Origin: Bacteroidales bacterium M8
Lineage (GTDB): Bacteria; Bacteroidota; Bacteroidia; Bacteroidales; Muribaculaceae
Reading direction: 5' to 3'
Length of the DNA: 40,864 bases
NCBI GenBank assembly: GCA_001689495.1
Contig: LUJS01000044.1
Span: 1-40,864 of the forward strand
This document shows, piece after piece, positions 17,009-26,103 of the stretch. How positions within the stretch are numbered: the stretch's first letter is position 1; each line of letters starts with the position of its first letter. A model generated the notes under the pieces. It searched no databases, was not told where the DNA came from, and saw only the letters and a program-made list of their open reading frames with translations. The position numbers and the translations under genes were made by a program.

Positions 17009-18658
17009 TCAGAACAGGGCCAGTATCAGCGCCTGTGCGGCCACGACTCGGAGGAACATGGTGAGAGGATAGACCGTAGAATATGCGACGGCGGGAGCAT
17101 CAGAGCCGGTCGAGTTGTTGGCATAGGCGAGGGCAGGGGGATCTGTGCAACCGCCCGAGAGCAGACCCATGATGGTGAGATAGTTGATCTTGTACTTGCC
17201 GCGGGCTATGAAGCCGACAACGAGCAGCGGTATCATGGTGATGATGAAGCCCCAGATGACCCACCACATGCCTGTGGTGTTGAACACGGTCTTGGCAAAG
17301 CCTGCGCCCGACGATATGCCCACCGAGGCGAGGAAGAGGCAGATGCCCAGCTCGCGCATCAGCAGTGAGGCCGACGACGAGGTGTAGGTGACGAGCTTGA
17401 ACTTGTATCCGAATCGGCTCAGCAGGATGGCCACGACGAGCGGGCCGCCGGCCAGACCGAGCTTCATGCCGAAGCCTACGTTGATGCTGCCGACGATGAT
17501 GCCGAAGAGGATTCCGACAAAGATGGTGATGAGGTTGGGCTGGTTGAGACGCTTCATCGAGTTGCCCAGACGCACGGCCAGACGCTCGATGTCGTTGGGG
17601 TCGCCTACGACCACGAGGCGGTCGCCGATCTGGAGTCGCAGCGCGGGCGATGCCAGCAGGTCGACGCCTGCACGATTGACGCGGGTGCAGTTGAGCGAGT
17701 ATGCGGTGTGCAGCCTGAGCGCGCCCAGCGGCGTGCCGTTATACTTGCTCTGGGTCACCACGATGCGGCGCGAGAGCACCTTGCTCTGAACCTCCTCCCA
17801 GTCCATCTCGATCTGGTGGCCGATGACCGACGTGAACTTCATGGCGTCGCCGGGGGCGAGGACCACGAATATCTTGTCGCCCACGTGGAGCTCGGTCTTC
17901 GAGGTGGGTATCACCACCTTGCCGTCGGCTCCCATGAGTCGGCTCACCACAAAGTCGCAGTCGAGCACCTGATGCAGCTCGAAGAGGCTCTTGCCGTCGA
18001 TGAGTCTGTTGGTCACCTCATAGCTCACGATGAGGGGCTTCTGCTGGCTACCCTCGATCTCGTCCTCGATGGCCTTGATCTCGTCGTCGGGATTGATCTT
18101 GAACACTGCCTTGATGATGAGCATGGTGAGGATGATGCCGACCACGCCGAGGGGATATGCCGCGGCATAGCCCATGGCCATCGTGTTGATGGCCTCGGTG
18201 GTCCCGGCCGTCTGCTGTGCTGCGGCCAGACCGGGTGTATTGGTCACGGCACCCGACATGACGCCGACAAGTGCGGTGATTGAGGTGTTGCCGTCGATAT
18301 AGAAGATGGTCAGCACGATGCCCACGTTGAGCAGGATTATGAGCACCGCCAGAGCGTTGAGCAGCACACCCCCTTTCTTGAACGACGAGAAGAAGCCCGG
18401 ACCAACCTGTATGCCGATGGCGAAGATGAACAGGATAAGGCCGAACTCGCGGACAAACTTCAGAACCTCGGGGTTGACGATATAACCGAAATGTCCCATG
18501 AGGATTCCGACAAACAGAACGAAGGTAACTCCGAGGGATATTCCCCCTATCTTGAGTTTACCTAAAAAAATGCCGGCCGCTATCACGAACGAGTACAGCA
18601 CCAGAGTGCTGGCCAGTTCAGTGTGGCCGGGGCCGATAAGGTCAATTAACCATTCCAT
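17009..18658 (-). CDS. YidE/AspT-type putative transporter with two RCK_C domains
   Basis: 549 residues with the duplicated architecture of the aspartate:alanine exchanger family. An N-terminal membrane domain (about 15-185) has a VGVMSGAVTNTPGLAAA motif; two TrkA-C-like regulatory domains follow (about 205-285 and 295-380, each ending in a DKIFVV or DRLVVVG strand); a second membrane domain (about 385-549) repeats the signature as LLSGGCTDPPALAYA. Expected to sit in the inner membrane and exchange small carboxylates or amino acids; the substrate cannot be told. Transcribed alone from a promoter near 18725. Confidence 0.85.
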   Translation of the reverse strand: MEWLIDLIGPGHTELASTLVLYSFVIAAGIFLGKLKIGGISLGVTFVLFVGILMGHFGYIVNPEVLKFVREFGLILFIFAIGIQVGPGFFSSFKKGGVLLNALAVLIILLNVGIVLTIFYIDGNTSITALVGVMSGAVTNTPGLAAAQQTAGTTEAINTMAMGYAAAYPLGVVGIILTMLIIKAVFKINPDDEIKAIEDEIEGSQQKPLIVSYEVTNRLIDGKSLFELHQVLDCDFVVSRLMGADGKVVIPTSKTELHVGDKIFVVLAPGDAMKFTSVIGHQIEMDWEEVQSKVLSRRIVVTQSKYNGTPLGALRLHTAYSLNCTRVNRAGVDLLASPALRLQIGDRLVVVGDPNDIERLAVRLGNSMKRLNQPNLITIFVGILFGIIVGSINVGFGMKLGLAGGPLVVAILLSRFGYKFKLVTYTSSSASLLMRELGICLFLASVGISSGAGFAKTVFNTTGMWWVIWGFIITMIPLLVVGFIARGKYKINYLTIMGLLSGGCTDPPALAYANNSTGSDAPAVAYSTVYPLTMFLRVVAAQALILALF

Positions 18659-18724
18659 ATATTGATATTACAATCTTTTTACTCGGGAATTGTCCGTAGA
18701 GAGTGTACCTCGATTTTGAGAGCG

Positions 18725-18747
18725 CAAAGTTACGAATTTTTTTCCAA
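18725..18747 (-). promoter_or_regulatory. Promoter of the YidE/AspT-type gene
   Basis: TAACTTTG on the minus strand (18732-18725), 67 bases before the ATG at 18658. A TTG (18747-18745) ends 12 bases upstream of it. Confidence 0.55.
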
Positions 18748-18904
18748 TATCCCCGATGTTTTTACCATCTATATTTGCCTGTTTTCAAGAGGAAGCGACA
18801 GGATGATGCGGTTATCCAAGATGGCCCATTGGATTTGTCACTGTGGCATTTTATGGCCAAAGAACTTTTGTTTAAGTATTTTTAACACTGTTGCAGTAAT
18901 ATTA

Positions 18905-18912
18905 TACCTTTG
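18905..18912 (+). promoter_or_regulatory. -7 box for the YqgE/AlgH gene
   Basis: TACCTTTG, 30 bases before the ATG at 18943. It overlaps an upstream in-frame ATG at 18910, which therefore cannot be the start. Confidence 0.55.
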
Positions 18913-18942
18913 TTGTGGGGTTTTATATATAAAAAAGGGATT

Positions 18943-19545
18943 ATGAAACGTAAATCACTACTCTTCGACATAGATATATCGACAGGCGTCGAGCCCGGAG
19001 TGGGGACACTGCTTGTGGCCGAGCCGTTTCTCAAGGAGTCCTATTTCAACCACGGGGTCGTGGTGCTGATAGACTACGAGCCTCCGGTTTCGGCAATGGG
19101 AGTGGTGGTGAACAACCTCACCGAATATACCCTGCAGGAGCTTGTCGAGGGCGTTAAGGTCAAGGATCCGATTCCGGTCTATTGCGGAGGCCCGGTGGGG
19201 AGCGACCGTCTGTATTTCATGCACACGCTGGGCGATCTCATCCCCGAGACGCGCCGCATAGGTGACAATCTGTGGCTGGGCGGCGATTTTGACGCCCTTT
19301 TCGAGATCATCAACGACGGATATGACATAGACGGCCACATCAGATTCTTCACCGGCTATAGCGGCTGGAGCCCCGGGCAGCTCGAGGAGGAGGTGTCGAA
19401 GCGTGTATGGGCCGTGTCGCCCATGGTCTCGGGCCACGACCTGTTGCGCGGCGACGGCGAGAGCACTTGGCACGACTGCGTGCGCCGGCTCGGTCCCGGT
19501 TTCCGCGGCTGGCTATATCATCCGCGCAACATCATGGCCAACTGA
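18943..19545 (+). CDS. YqgE/AlgH family protein
   Basis: 200 residues. The N-terminal GTLLVAEPFL...FNHGVVVLIDY and the MGVVVNNLTEYTL segment, then VYCGGPVGSDRLYFMH, are the family's conserved blocks. The fold is known from structures but the cellular role is unresolved; one member was named for alginate regulation. The start is the ATG at 18943 (MKRKSLLF), not the frame-opening ATG at 18910, which lies within the promoter box. A terminator follows at 19564. Confidence 0.88.
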   Translation: MKRKSLLFDIDISTGVEPGVGTLLVAEPFLKESYFNHGVVVLIDYEPPVSAMGVVVNNLTEYTLQELVEGVKVKDPIPVYCGGPVGSDRLYFMHTLGDLIPETRRIGDNLWLGGDFDALFEIINDGYDIDGHIRFFTGYSGWSPGQLEEEVSKRVWAVSPMVSGHDLLRGDGESTWHDCVRRLGPGFRGWLYHPRNIMAN

Positions 19546-19563
19546 CATCAGACAAGACATATC

Positions 19564-19599
19564 AAGCCTCCGCCGGAAGTGTGACGGAGGCTTTTTTTG
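19564..19599 (+). terminator. Rho-independent terminator after YqgE/AlgH
   Basis: A nine-base stem (AAGCCTCCG, 19564-19572, with 19585-19593), then a T-run, 18 bases past the stop. Confidence 0.88.
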
Positions 19600-19631
19600 T
19601 GGTTAAAAAAGCTTAACACCGCGGCGTATGC

Positions 19632-19662
19632 TTGGATTTGAGAATGATGTGGCCTAATTTTG
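19632..19662 (+). promoter_or_regulatory. Promoter of the double-thioredoxin gene
   Basis: TAATTTTG (19655-19662) with TTGG (19632-19635) 19 bases upstream, a canonical Bacteroidetes spacing, 29 bases before the ATG at 19692. Confidence 0.65.
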
Positions 19663-19691
19663 TAGTCAGACGAAAAAATTAGTGTTCGACC

Positions 19692-21977
19692 ATGAAAAGA
19701 CTTATCCTCATCACATTCCTTATGGTCTGTTGTGCCGTCGGCGGCCATGCCTTCGGCTATCGCGTGACGGTGCGTGACATCCCCTCGGAGCTTGTGGGGC
19801 AGATGCTGGTGTTCCGTGACAATGGCGAGGGCGTCCTGATGGAGCGGCGTGAAATTGCGGGAGACTCGCTCGTGCTTGCGGGCGAGATAGACCGTGCCGC
19901 CTATGCGATGGTCTATGCCGGCGACCGTCATGCATGGTTTGTGCTTGAGCCCGGCGACATCGTCGTGAGCCTTGACGGAAGCCGGCCCGTGGAGGGCGGC
20001 GAGCTTAACGTGGGGATGAAGGCCCTTCTCGACACCCTCGAGAGGTGCTCTGACCCCATGCCGATATTGCGCCGTGCCGTCGCGGACAATCCCGACGACG
20101 GGATAGGTGAGTTCGCGCTGTTGTCGTATGGCGAGGCGTGCTCGCCTGACGAGTGGGATGAGGCCTGCGCCGTTGTTTCGGACCGGATCAGGGAACTGTA
20201 TTCCGTGCGCGAGTGCGGGCGGCACAAAGGTGTCCTCCGCAATACATGGACGGGGATGCCGTTTGTCGATTTCGAGGGCCGGGATGCTGAAGGTAACTCC
20301 GTGCGTCTGTCGGACTATGCGGGCAAGGGTCGGTATATCCTCGTTGATTTCTGGGCAAGCTGGTGCAAGTCCTGTATCCAAGAGGGCCGGAAATATATCA
20401 AGCCGCTGCATGAACGGTATGCCGGACGCGATGATTTCATGGTGCTCGGCGTAGGTGCGGACAATACCGCCGACGCAGCCAAGGCAAACGAATTCGGGTG
20501 GCCGCAGATGATGGATTGCGGCATGAAGCCGATGGGGCTCTATGGATTCAATGCATTGCCCCATGTGCTGCTGATAGCTCCCGACGGCACCATCGCTGCC
20601 CGCTATCTGCACGGCGCGGGGATTGATAGAGCGGTCAGCGAGGCACTGGACAGCAAGAAGGTGTCGCTGCTGGACGAAGGGACGTTCGTGCTTAGGGGGA
20701 GCATGTCGCCGCGATGGGGCGGTGTGGTCAGGTTTGCGGTGTCCGACCCCGTGAAAAACCGCCCGCATGAGCTCAAGGCCGACCGAAAGGGTAATTTCTG
20801 CATGACCGTGCCGATGCGTGGCCCGCGTGAGGAGCTTTATCTCTATCTCGGCGGCACGGTGACTGTGCCGGTTTGCCGGGGCGATACCATAGACCTTGTA
20901 ATCGGGGATAGGGATTTTGACATATCGTCGCCGGATAGTGGTGCTAATCTCGATCTTATCCTTGCCATGACGTTGAGCGAAAGGACATCGGGAAAATACA
21001 GGAAATTCAGCGACGCGGTAAACCGTTACCGGCGCGACGGTTGTCACGACTCGGCATCGGACCCCCTCTATCTTGAATCCGTAAGGCTGCTCGATGAATA
21101 TGTCTCTGCCTGTGTGAATGTTACCGACACTTTCGTGGCCAATCACGGTGAGCCTCGGAGCATGGAGTATTTCAGGCTACGGTCAGAGTTCAGGCCCCTG
21201 TCGATTCTTGCTTGGAGTCCAATGGTGACATACGGGTTTGAAGGATATGAAGACCGTTGGCTGACATATCAGTCCTACCGACAGTTTGTCTTGAATTACA
21301 TGCAGACACATGGCGCAGACGATGACCCGGGCGTCCGCCTCGCCGCGTGGCGCGGGATGGCGCCCTCCCCGTATATGGCAGACTGGCTCATCCTCAAGAC
21401 GCTCGACATGACGGCGCGTTATGACGGTCCTGACAGGGCGTCGAGATATGTGAAACAGTTTTATGGCCTTGTGGCTGACCCGGATATAAAAGATGCCGTG
21501 GCTGCGATGGCACCGGAGATGGCGAGGCTTGCTGCAGGCGAGCCGGCACCCCGTCTTTGCCTGACGGATGCGGACGGTGGCACATTCTCGCTTGATGATT
21601 TCAGGGGCAAGTATCTCTATCTTGATTTCTGGGACTTCGGCTGTCGCCCCTGCATTGCCGAGTTTGCCGTCATGCCGGCGCTGAAAGAATGGCTTGGCCC
21701 TGCGGCAGACAGGATGGAGTTTGTGGCGGTGTGTGCCTCAAGGCCCTCGAAACGGAAACTTGAGAAATTTGCCGCCAAGCACTCAATGACCGGACGTAAC
21801 CTGATTCTCGATGACGACAAGTCTGATTCTTGCTACAAGACAGGTGTGTTTCCGACTTATATATTGATAGACCCCGAAGGAAGGATTGTCGAGTTCAATA
21901 CCGACCGGCCGTCGGAAATATTGCGCAAGGCAACCGCCGGTATCCCGCCGGCCATGGAGGTCGTGAAGGGTGATTAA
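19692..21977 (+). CDS. Exported protein with two TlpA-like thioredoxin domains
   Basis: 761 residues with an N-terminal signal peptide (to about residue 20, GGHAFG). Residues 22-100 look like the DUF4369-type beta domain often fused to Bacteroidetes thioredoxins. A first TlpA/AhpC-type domain (about 185-335) has redox Cys225 and Cys228 in WASWCKSC. A long central region (about 340-620) has no recognised motif. A second thioredoxin domain (about 625-755) has Cys651 and Cys654 in WDFGCRPC and the cis-proline in VFPTYILID. Likely a periplasmic disulfide reductase or isomerase. Codon use is less C-biased than in its neighbours. Its stop overlaps that of lptD by four bases. Confidence 0.82.
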   Translation: MKRLILITFLMVCCAVGGHAFGYRVTVRDIPSELVGQMLVFRDNGEGVLMERREIAGDSLVLAGEIDRAAYAMVYAGDRHAWFVLEPGDIVVSLDGSRPVEGGELNVGMKALLDTLERCSDPMPILRRAVADNPDDGIGEFALLSYGEACSPDEWDEACAVVSDRIRELYSVRECGRHKGVLRNTWTGMPFVDFEGRDAEGNSVRLSDYAGKGRYILVDFWASWCKSCIQEGRKYIKPLHERYAGRDDFMVLGVGADNTADAAKANEFGWPQMMDCGMKPMGLYGFNALPHVLLIAPDGTIAARYLHGAGIDRAVSEALDSKKVSLLDEGTFVLRGSMSPRWGGVVRFAVSDPVKNRPHELKADRKGNFCMTVPMRGPREELYLYLGGTVTVPVCRGDTIDLVIGDRDFDISSPDSGANLDLILAMTLSERTSGKYRKFSDAVNRYRRDGCHDSASDPLYLESVRLLDEYVSACVNVTDTFVANHGEPRSMEYFRLRSEFRPLSILAWSPMVTYGFEGYEDRWLTYQSYRQFVLNYMQTHGADDDPGVRLAAWRGMAPSPYMADWLILKTLDMTARYDGPDRASRYVKQFYGLVADPDIKDAVAAMAPEMARLAAGEPAPRLCLTDADGGTFSLDDFRGKYLYLDFWDFGCRPCIAEFAVMPALKEWLGPAADRMEFVAVCASRPSKRKLEKFAAKHSMTGRNLILDDDKSDSCYKTGVFPTYILIDPEGRIVEFNTDRPSEILRKATAGIPPAMEVVKGD

Positions 21978-24856
21978 TACCACTTCACGCCGTTGGAGAG
22001 GGATGAGCGTTTGTCGTATTTGAGGTCGGAGAGGAGCGACGACTTGACGGAGATGTGGAAGTTGTAGCTCTTGTAGGGGCCGACGGGGACGAAGCTGGCG
22101 CGCATGGTGAAACAGTGCATGTCTCGCGAGATGTTGCAGTTCATGTATGCCAGCTTGTGGGTGTCGAAGTTGTATGAGGCCGAGAAGCCTATGTTCCAGT
22201 TTGACGTGGGGCGTATGTTGCCCGAGAAGGATAGATTCTGCGTTATCTTGCCCTTGTACTCGAGTTTCTTGTAGTCAAACTCGCCATAGCCGTAGTTGAC
22301 CGAATAGTTGAATGTCAGATTCCACGGCACGCTCCAGTCCATGTATCCGTTCTTGCCTATCTGTATGCCGTTTTTCTTTTTGGAATTGGTGCCGGTCTGC
22401 GGCTGCTGATAGTCTGAGGTGTCCTCGGCAAACTGCTGTCCCTCGCTCTCGTCGTCCTTCTTCTTGCCGCCGTCCTTGTCGTCGCCACCGCCGAACCATT
22501 TCTTGAAGGTGTCGTTGTTGAACGTATAGCTGAACGACGTGCCGGTGCTCGAGAGCTTGCCCCAGCCCTTGCCGTTGGCGATGCGCAGCTTGTTGATGCG
22601 CACGGGGTTGCCCGAGGCGTTGAGGCCGTACATGTATACGTCCCACGTGGCCGAGAGGTTGAGGTTGAAGTTCTTGACCAGACGCAGCATTATCGACGTG
22701 TTGAGGTTTGACCACCGCATCGAGTCGGCGGCCATGTTATAGCTCTGCGATAGGGTGAAGTTCTCGATTATCGACACTTTTTTCTCGCCGATCGAGTCGT
22801 TGTCCGAGCGCATCTTCATCTCCACGTTGTTTGACAGCGAGAAGCTTACCGTTCCGCTCTTGCCCTGCCCCGGCACGCCGAATAGGCTGTTGGGGAACAT
22901 GGAGTATTTCTTGGTCTGCGGGCGGCCATGGCTGTCGGTATATTCGTATGACCCGTAATATCCGAAGAACGGCGACGAGAAGTCGGGCGAGGCCGAGAAC
23001 GATACGGACGGAGTGGCCACCCAGCGCACCATCTTGATCTTGTCGCCGAGAAACTTCATGGGCTGGAAGAAGCCGTAGACCTTGGTCGACGCCGACACGG
23101 AGCCCGAGAAGTCCCAGACGTTATAGAAGCTGTATGTCGTGTCGAGCACCTCGGCCGAGGCGTTGGGGTCCCACTGGCGGCGCACCTTGGTGGTGTACAT
23201 CCTGTCGGTGAAACTGAGCGAGGGGGTGATGTTGAAGTACTTGAACACGTTGAACGTGGCCGAGATGGGTATCGAGTGCTTCATGCCGTTGCGCCAGTCC
23301 TTGATGAGGCTCTTCTTGAAGAACACGTCCTGCTTGGCCGTGAGCGAGTTGTTGAACTGTCCCGAGTATGACATCTTGATCTTCTCGTACCACTTCTCGG
23401 CACCCACGGCGCGCTTGCGCTTGAACGGGTAGACCTGAGACATGGTGATGGTGACGTTGGGGAACGAGACGTTGAGCGTCGAGTCCTGCGAGCGCTGCGA
23501 GACGTTGGCCGTAGTCGACAGCGACCACTTGGAGTTGGGGAAGCGGTATGTCATGTTGACGGTCGAGCTCTTGGTGTTCTCGGTGAACGAGTTGGAGTAG
23601 TATGACCCGAGGTCGTTGCGCGAGTAGCCCGAGGTGGTGAAGTTGACCGACGCCGAGAAGTTGAGGTTGGGATTGGCCTTTGAGTCCTGCGTGTGGTTCC
23701 AGAGCACTTGGAAGTTGGTCGATTTCGAGTAGTCGGGCATGCCCTTGTCGCCGGTGATGGTCTTGAGGTACGATATGTTGAACGAGCCCGAATACTTGTA
23801 TCGCTTGAGGTATGCCGACTGCGCCCTGAGGCCCCACGAGCCGAGGGTGTATATCTCGCCCGTCAGCGCGAGGTCGATGTTCTCGTTGATGGCGAAGTAG
23901 TAGCCGCCGTTGCTGAGATAGTATCCGCGGTTATAGTCGTCGCCGAAGCTGGGGAATATGATGCCCGACGAATACTTGTCAGAGAAGGGGAAATATCCGA
24001 ACGGCACCGCAAGGGGCAGTGGCAGTCCCGCCAGCACCATGTATGCCGGGCCCACGACGGCGTCCTTGCCGGGGCGCACCTTGGCCTTGGTCAGCTGCAT
24101 GTAGAAGTGCGGGTCGTCGTGGTCGTCGCAGGTCGTGTACTTGCCGTTTTCGATATAGAACGTATTCTCGTCCACCTTCTTCGAGCGTCCGCCGGTCAGG
24201 TATCCCTCGCCCTGCTGGGTCACCACGCCGGTGATGTAGCCGTGCTCGGTGTCGAAGTTGTATGTCATGGTCTTGGCCTCGTACGACGTGCCGTTGTCGT
24301 CGAACACGGGCGAGCCTATGACCTCGCCCAGAGAGTCGACGGTGCCGACGGCATAGACCGTGGTGCTGTCGAGATTCATCTTTATCTCGTTGGCGTTTAG
24401 CTTGATGTCGCCATATACCACCTCGCTCTGTCCGAACATGTAAGCCACGTCGCGGCCCACGAGTATCAGCGAGTCCTGCGCCTGAAAGTCGACCGCATTG
24501 TCGATGTCTACCTTGGTGCGTACGATCTTGGTCGAATCCCTCTCGGGACGTATGCGGGTGCGGCTCAGGCGGGTGCGGCGCGTGGTGTCGGTCGACGCCG
24601 TGTGGCGCACCGTCACGGCGGGACGCGCCAGCGTGTCGGGCTCGGCGGCCACGGCAGTGTCCGCGGCAACCGGGGCTCCGGCCGGCGCGACCGTGTCGGC
24701 CACGACAGACGCCGGTGTGTCGGCGACAGCGGTCATGGCCAGTGTGTCGGGCACGACAAGTGCCTGTGTGGACCGGGACGGACGCGAGGCCGCGCCCATG
24801 CTCGCCGCACACAGGAGCACCAGCATGATAATATAAATGTGAGTTTTACTCAAGCG
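21974..24856 (-). CDS. lptD: LPS assembly outer membrane protein LptD (Bacteroidetes form)
   Basis: 960 residues with the chosen start. After a signal peptide and a Pro/Ala/Thr/Val-rich linker comes an OstA/LptA-like beta-jellyroll (about 100-220: VVYGDIKLNANEIKMNLD, YEAKTMTYNFDTEHGYI), then a large beta-barrel with strongly alternating aromatic strands to the C-terminus. It inserts lipopolysaccharide into the outer leaflet. The frame opens at 24913, but that ATG overlaps the TAACTTTG box (24910-24917), so the start must lie further down. TTG at 24856 gives a good signal peptide (LSKTHIYIIMLVLLCAA); ATG at 24826 gives a short one without a basic end. The LptE partner is not adjacent. Confidence 0.85.
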   Translation of the reverse strand, partial: RLSKTHIYIIMLVLLCAASMGAASRPSRSTQALVVPDTLAMTAVADTPASVVADTVAPAGAPVAADTAVAAEPDTLARPAVTVRHTASTDTTRRTRLSRTRIRPERDSTKIVRTKVDIDNAVDFQAQDSLILVGRDVAYMFGQSEVVYGDIKLNANEIKMNLDSTTVYAVGTVDSLGEVIGSPVFDDNGTSYEAKTMTYNFDTEHGYITGVVTQQGEGYLTGGRSKKVDENTFYIENGKYTTCDDHDDPHFYMQLTKAKVRPGKDAVVGPAYMVLAGLPLPLAVPFGYFPFSDKYSSGIIFPSFGDDYNRGYYLSNGGYYFAINENIDLALTGEIYTLGSWGLRAQSAYLKRYKYSGSFNISYLKTITGDKGMPDYSKSTNFQVLWNHTQDSKANPNLNFSASVNFTTSGYSRNDLGSYYSNSFTENTKSSTVNMTYRFPNSKWSLSTTANVSQRSQDSTLNVSFPNVTITMSQVYPFKRKRAVGAEKWYEKIKMSYSGQFNNSLTAKQDVFFKKSLIKDWRNGMKHSIPISATFNVFKYFNITPSLSFTDRMYTTKVRRQWDPNASAEVLDTTYSFYNVWDFSGSVSASTKVYGFFQPMKFLGDKIKMVRWVATPSVSFSASPDFSSPFFGYYGSYEYTDSHGRPQTKKYSMFPNSLFGVPGQGKSGTVSFSLSNNVEMKMRSDNDSIGEKKVSIIENFTLSQSYNMAADSMRWSNLNTSIMLRLVKNFNLNLSATWDVYMYGLNASGNPVRINKLRIANGKGWGKLSSTGTSFSYTFNNDTFKKWFGGGDDKDGGKKKDDESEGQQFAEDTSDYQQPQTGTNSKKKNGIQIGKNGYMDWSVPWNLTFNYSVNYGYGEFDYKKLEYKGKITQNLSFSGNIRPTSNWNIGFSASYNFDTHKLAYMNCNISRDMHCFTMRASFVPVGPYKSYNFHISVKSSLLSDLKYDKRSSLSNGVKWY

Positions 24857-24909
24857 GTTGACTGTATGAATGTTTGCACGGATGCCCTTCAGGGGCGCCG
24901 AAACTCGTT

Positions 24910-24940
24910 GCAAAGTTATACATTAATTGTCAAACAGCCA
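24910..24940 (-). promoter_or_regulatory. Promoter of lptD
   Basis: TAACTTTG on the minus strand (24917-24910). A TTG at 24940-24938 has a canonical 20-base spacing; a TTTG at 24933-24930 has a 12-base spacing. The predicted leader contains a small GCCC/GGGC hairpin (24884-24896). Confidence 0.6.
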
Positions 24941-24978
24941 ACCCCGACCCCCTCCACGGGGTATAATTTTTGTTAACA

Positions 24979-25656
24979 TCAGAACATATACGCCACACTC
25001 AGGCCGTATGTTATGTTGTGGTTGTCGTATGACGCATCGAATGAGTTGAATTGCATCTTTGTACCGGCTGATATGATGAAACGGTCGTAGACCCTGAGGC
25101 CCAAATTCAGTCCCCAGCCACAGTCCAAGGTATTATAAAAACCTGAAAAACAATTATCTTTGAATTCGTGCGACCTTCCTTCATGAGAAGTTGTCGTTTT
25201 CATCTTGCCGAAGATGCCTGCCGCAAAATATGGACCTGTCTCGACAAGCAGAGATATTTTTTTGCCTATCGGAAAGCGATAGCCTCCCATAACGGGTATT
25301 TGCAGGTAATATGGTGTCGCGTCATATCTCTCGCTGCCGGCCGGAACGCCGGTCCATGTACCGTCGGGGGATTCGATAAAATCATAGATTTCATTTTCTG
25401 TTGATTTCCATGGTTTTGATGCCAAACCAAGCCCTGCAGAGAGATACCAGCCTTTGCTTGCTGAGGTGAATTTGTATTCGGCTCTGAGTCCGACATGAAA
25501 ACCCACGCCAGCACTGCGGGTTTCGTTGACGGGTGTCGAGATGTCTACCCCGCCCTCTGCTCCCCACCTTAAATTCCGGGCCGAGGCTTGGGTTGAAGAA
25601 AAAATACTGATGAAAAATGCCATCATCAGGATGACGGTTTTTGCGATTAGTTGCAT
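24979..25656 (-). CDS. Small outer membrane beta-barrel protein
   Basis: 225 residues. The signal peptide (MQLIAKTVILMMAFFISIF, cleavage likely after QASA) is followed by amphipathic strands of the PorT/OmpX-like kind (LRWGAEGGVDIS, VGFHVGLRAEYKF, YLQIPVMGGYRF) and it ends on the aromatic residue of VAYMF. Role unknown beyond an outer membrane barrel; unlike the barrel at 401 it shares no close sequence. ATG 25656 is preferred over 25695 because the TAACTTTG box (25700-25693) covers the latter. Base composition is more AT-rich than that of the operon genes, as in the next gene. Confidence 0.75.
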   Translation of the reverse strand: MQLIAKTVILMMAFFISIFSSTQASARNLRWGAEGGVDISTPVNETRSAGVGFHVGLRAEYKFTSASKGWYLSAGLGLASKPWKSTENEIYDFIESPDGTWTGVPAGSERYDATPYYLQIPVMGGYRFPIGKKISLLVETGPYFAAGIFGKMKTTTSHEGRSHEFKDNCFSGFYNTLDCGWGLNLGLRVYDRFIISAGTKMQFNSFDASYDNHNITYGLSVAYMF

Positions 25657-25692
25657 TGTTAAATGGTTTTTGATGTTGTTGTGAATCCGGCG

Positions 25693-25700
25693 CAAAGTTA
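25693..25700 (-). promoter_or_regulatory. -7 box for the small beta-barrel gene
   Basis: TAACTTTG on the minus strand, 36 bases before the ATG at 25656. No clear -33 element. Confidence 0.5.
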
Positions 25701-26047
25701 GGGTAATAAAATCGTATGAGAGAATTATTTATGGCGAATAATAGTCTACAGACGTTCTGTCGTGTAAGTATCTGATTGATAGTGCTGTATTGCGGTTTGT
25801 TAGGCTTGGCCGAGTGATCTGATAGTGTCGGTTGGCTTGCGCATTAGATTGATGGATAGTGCTTTATGTAAAATTGGAGTGTAGAAAGAAATATGAACAT
25901 TCTTATATTCAATGTAGAGTTGTAATTTGCTGATATTCAATATGTACTTGTATAATGCTGATCAAGTCTTGTGCCTTCGGGAAATATACGGCAAAATGGT
26001 ATTAGAGAGTGTGAGCGATTGAATTCCGATGTTTTTTGTGCCTTTTG

Positions 26048-26078
26048 TTGGCTGTGCAGAATTAAATGCATAATTTTG
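26048..26078 (+). promoter_or_regulatory. Promoter of the TPR regulator gene
   Basis: TAATTTTG (26071-26078) with TTG (26048-26050) 20 bases upstream; 25 bases to the ATG at 26104. Confidence 0.65.
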
Positions 26079-26103
26079 TGTAGAATGATTAATCTACATA
26101 AAA

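Larger units (their letters stand above)
25657..26103. other. AT-rich spacer between divergent genes
   Basis: About 450 bases without a gene. It contains the minus-strand box for the barrel gene at its left end and the plus-strand promoter of the TPR regulator at its right end. Nothing else was recognised; frames are short and composition is AT-rich. Confidence 0.55.

Noticed and set aside
19548..21146. 532-residue minus-strand frame
   Set aside because: It is antisense to the double-thioredoxin gene, which has CxxC motifs, a signal peptide and a promoter.
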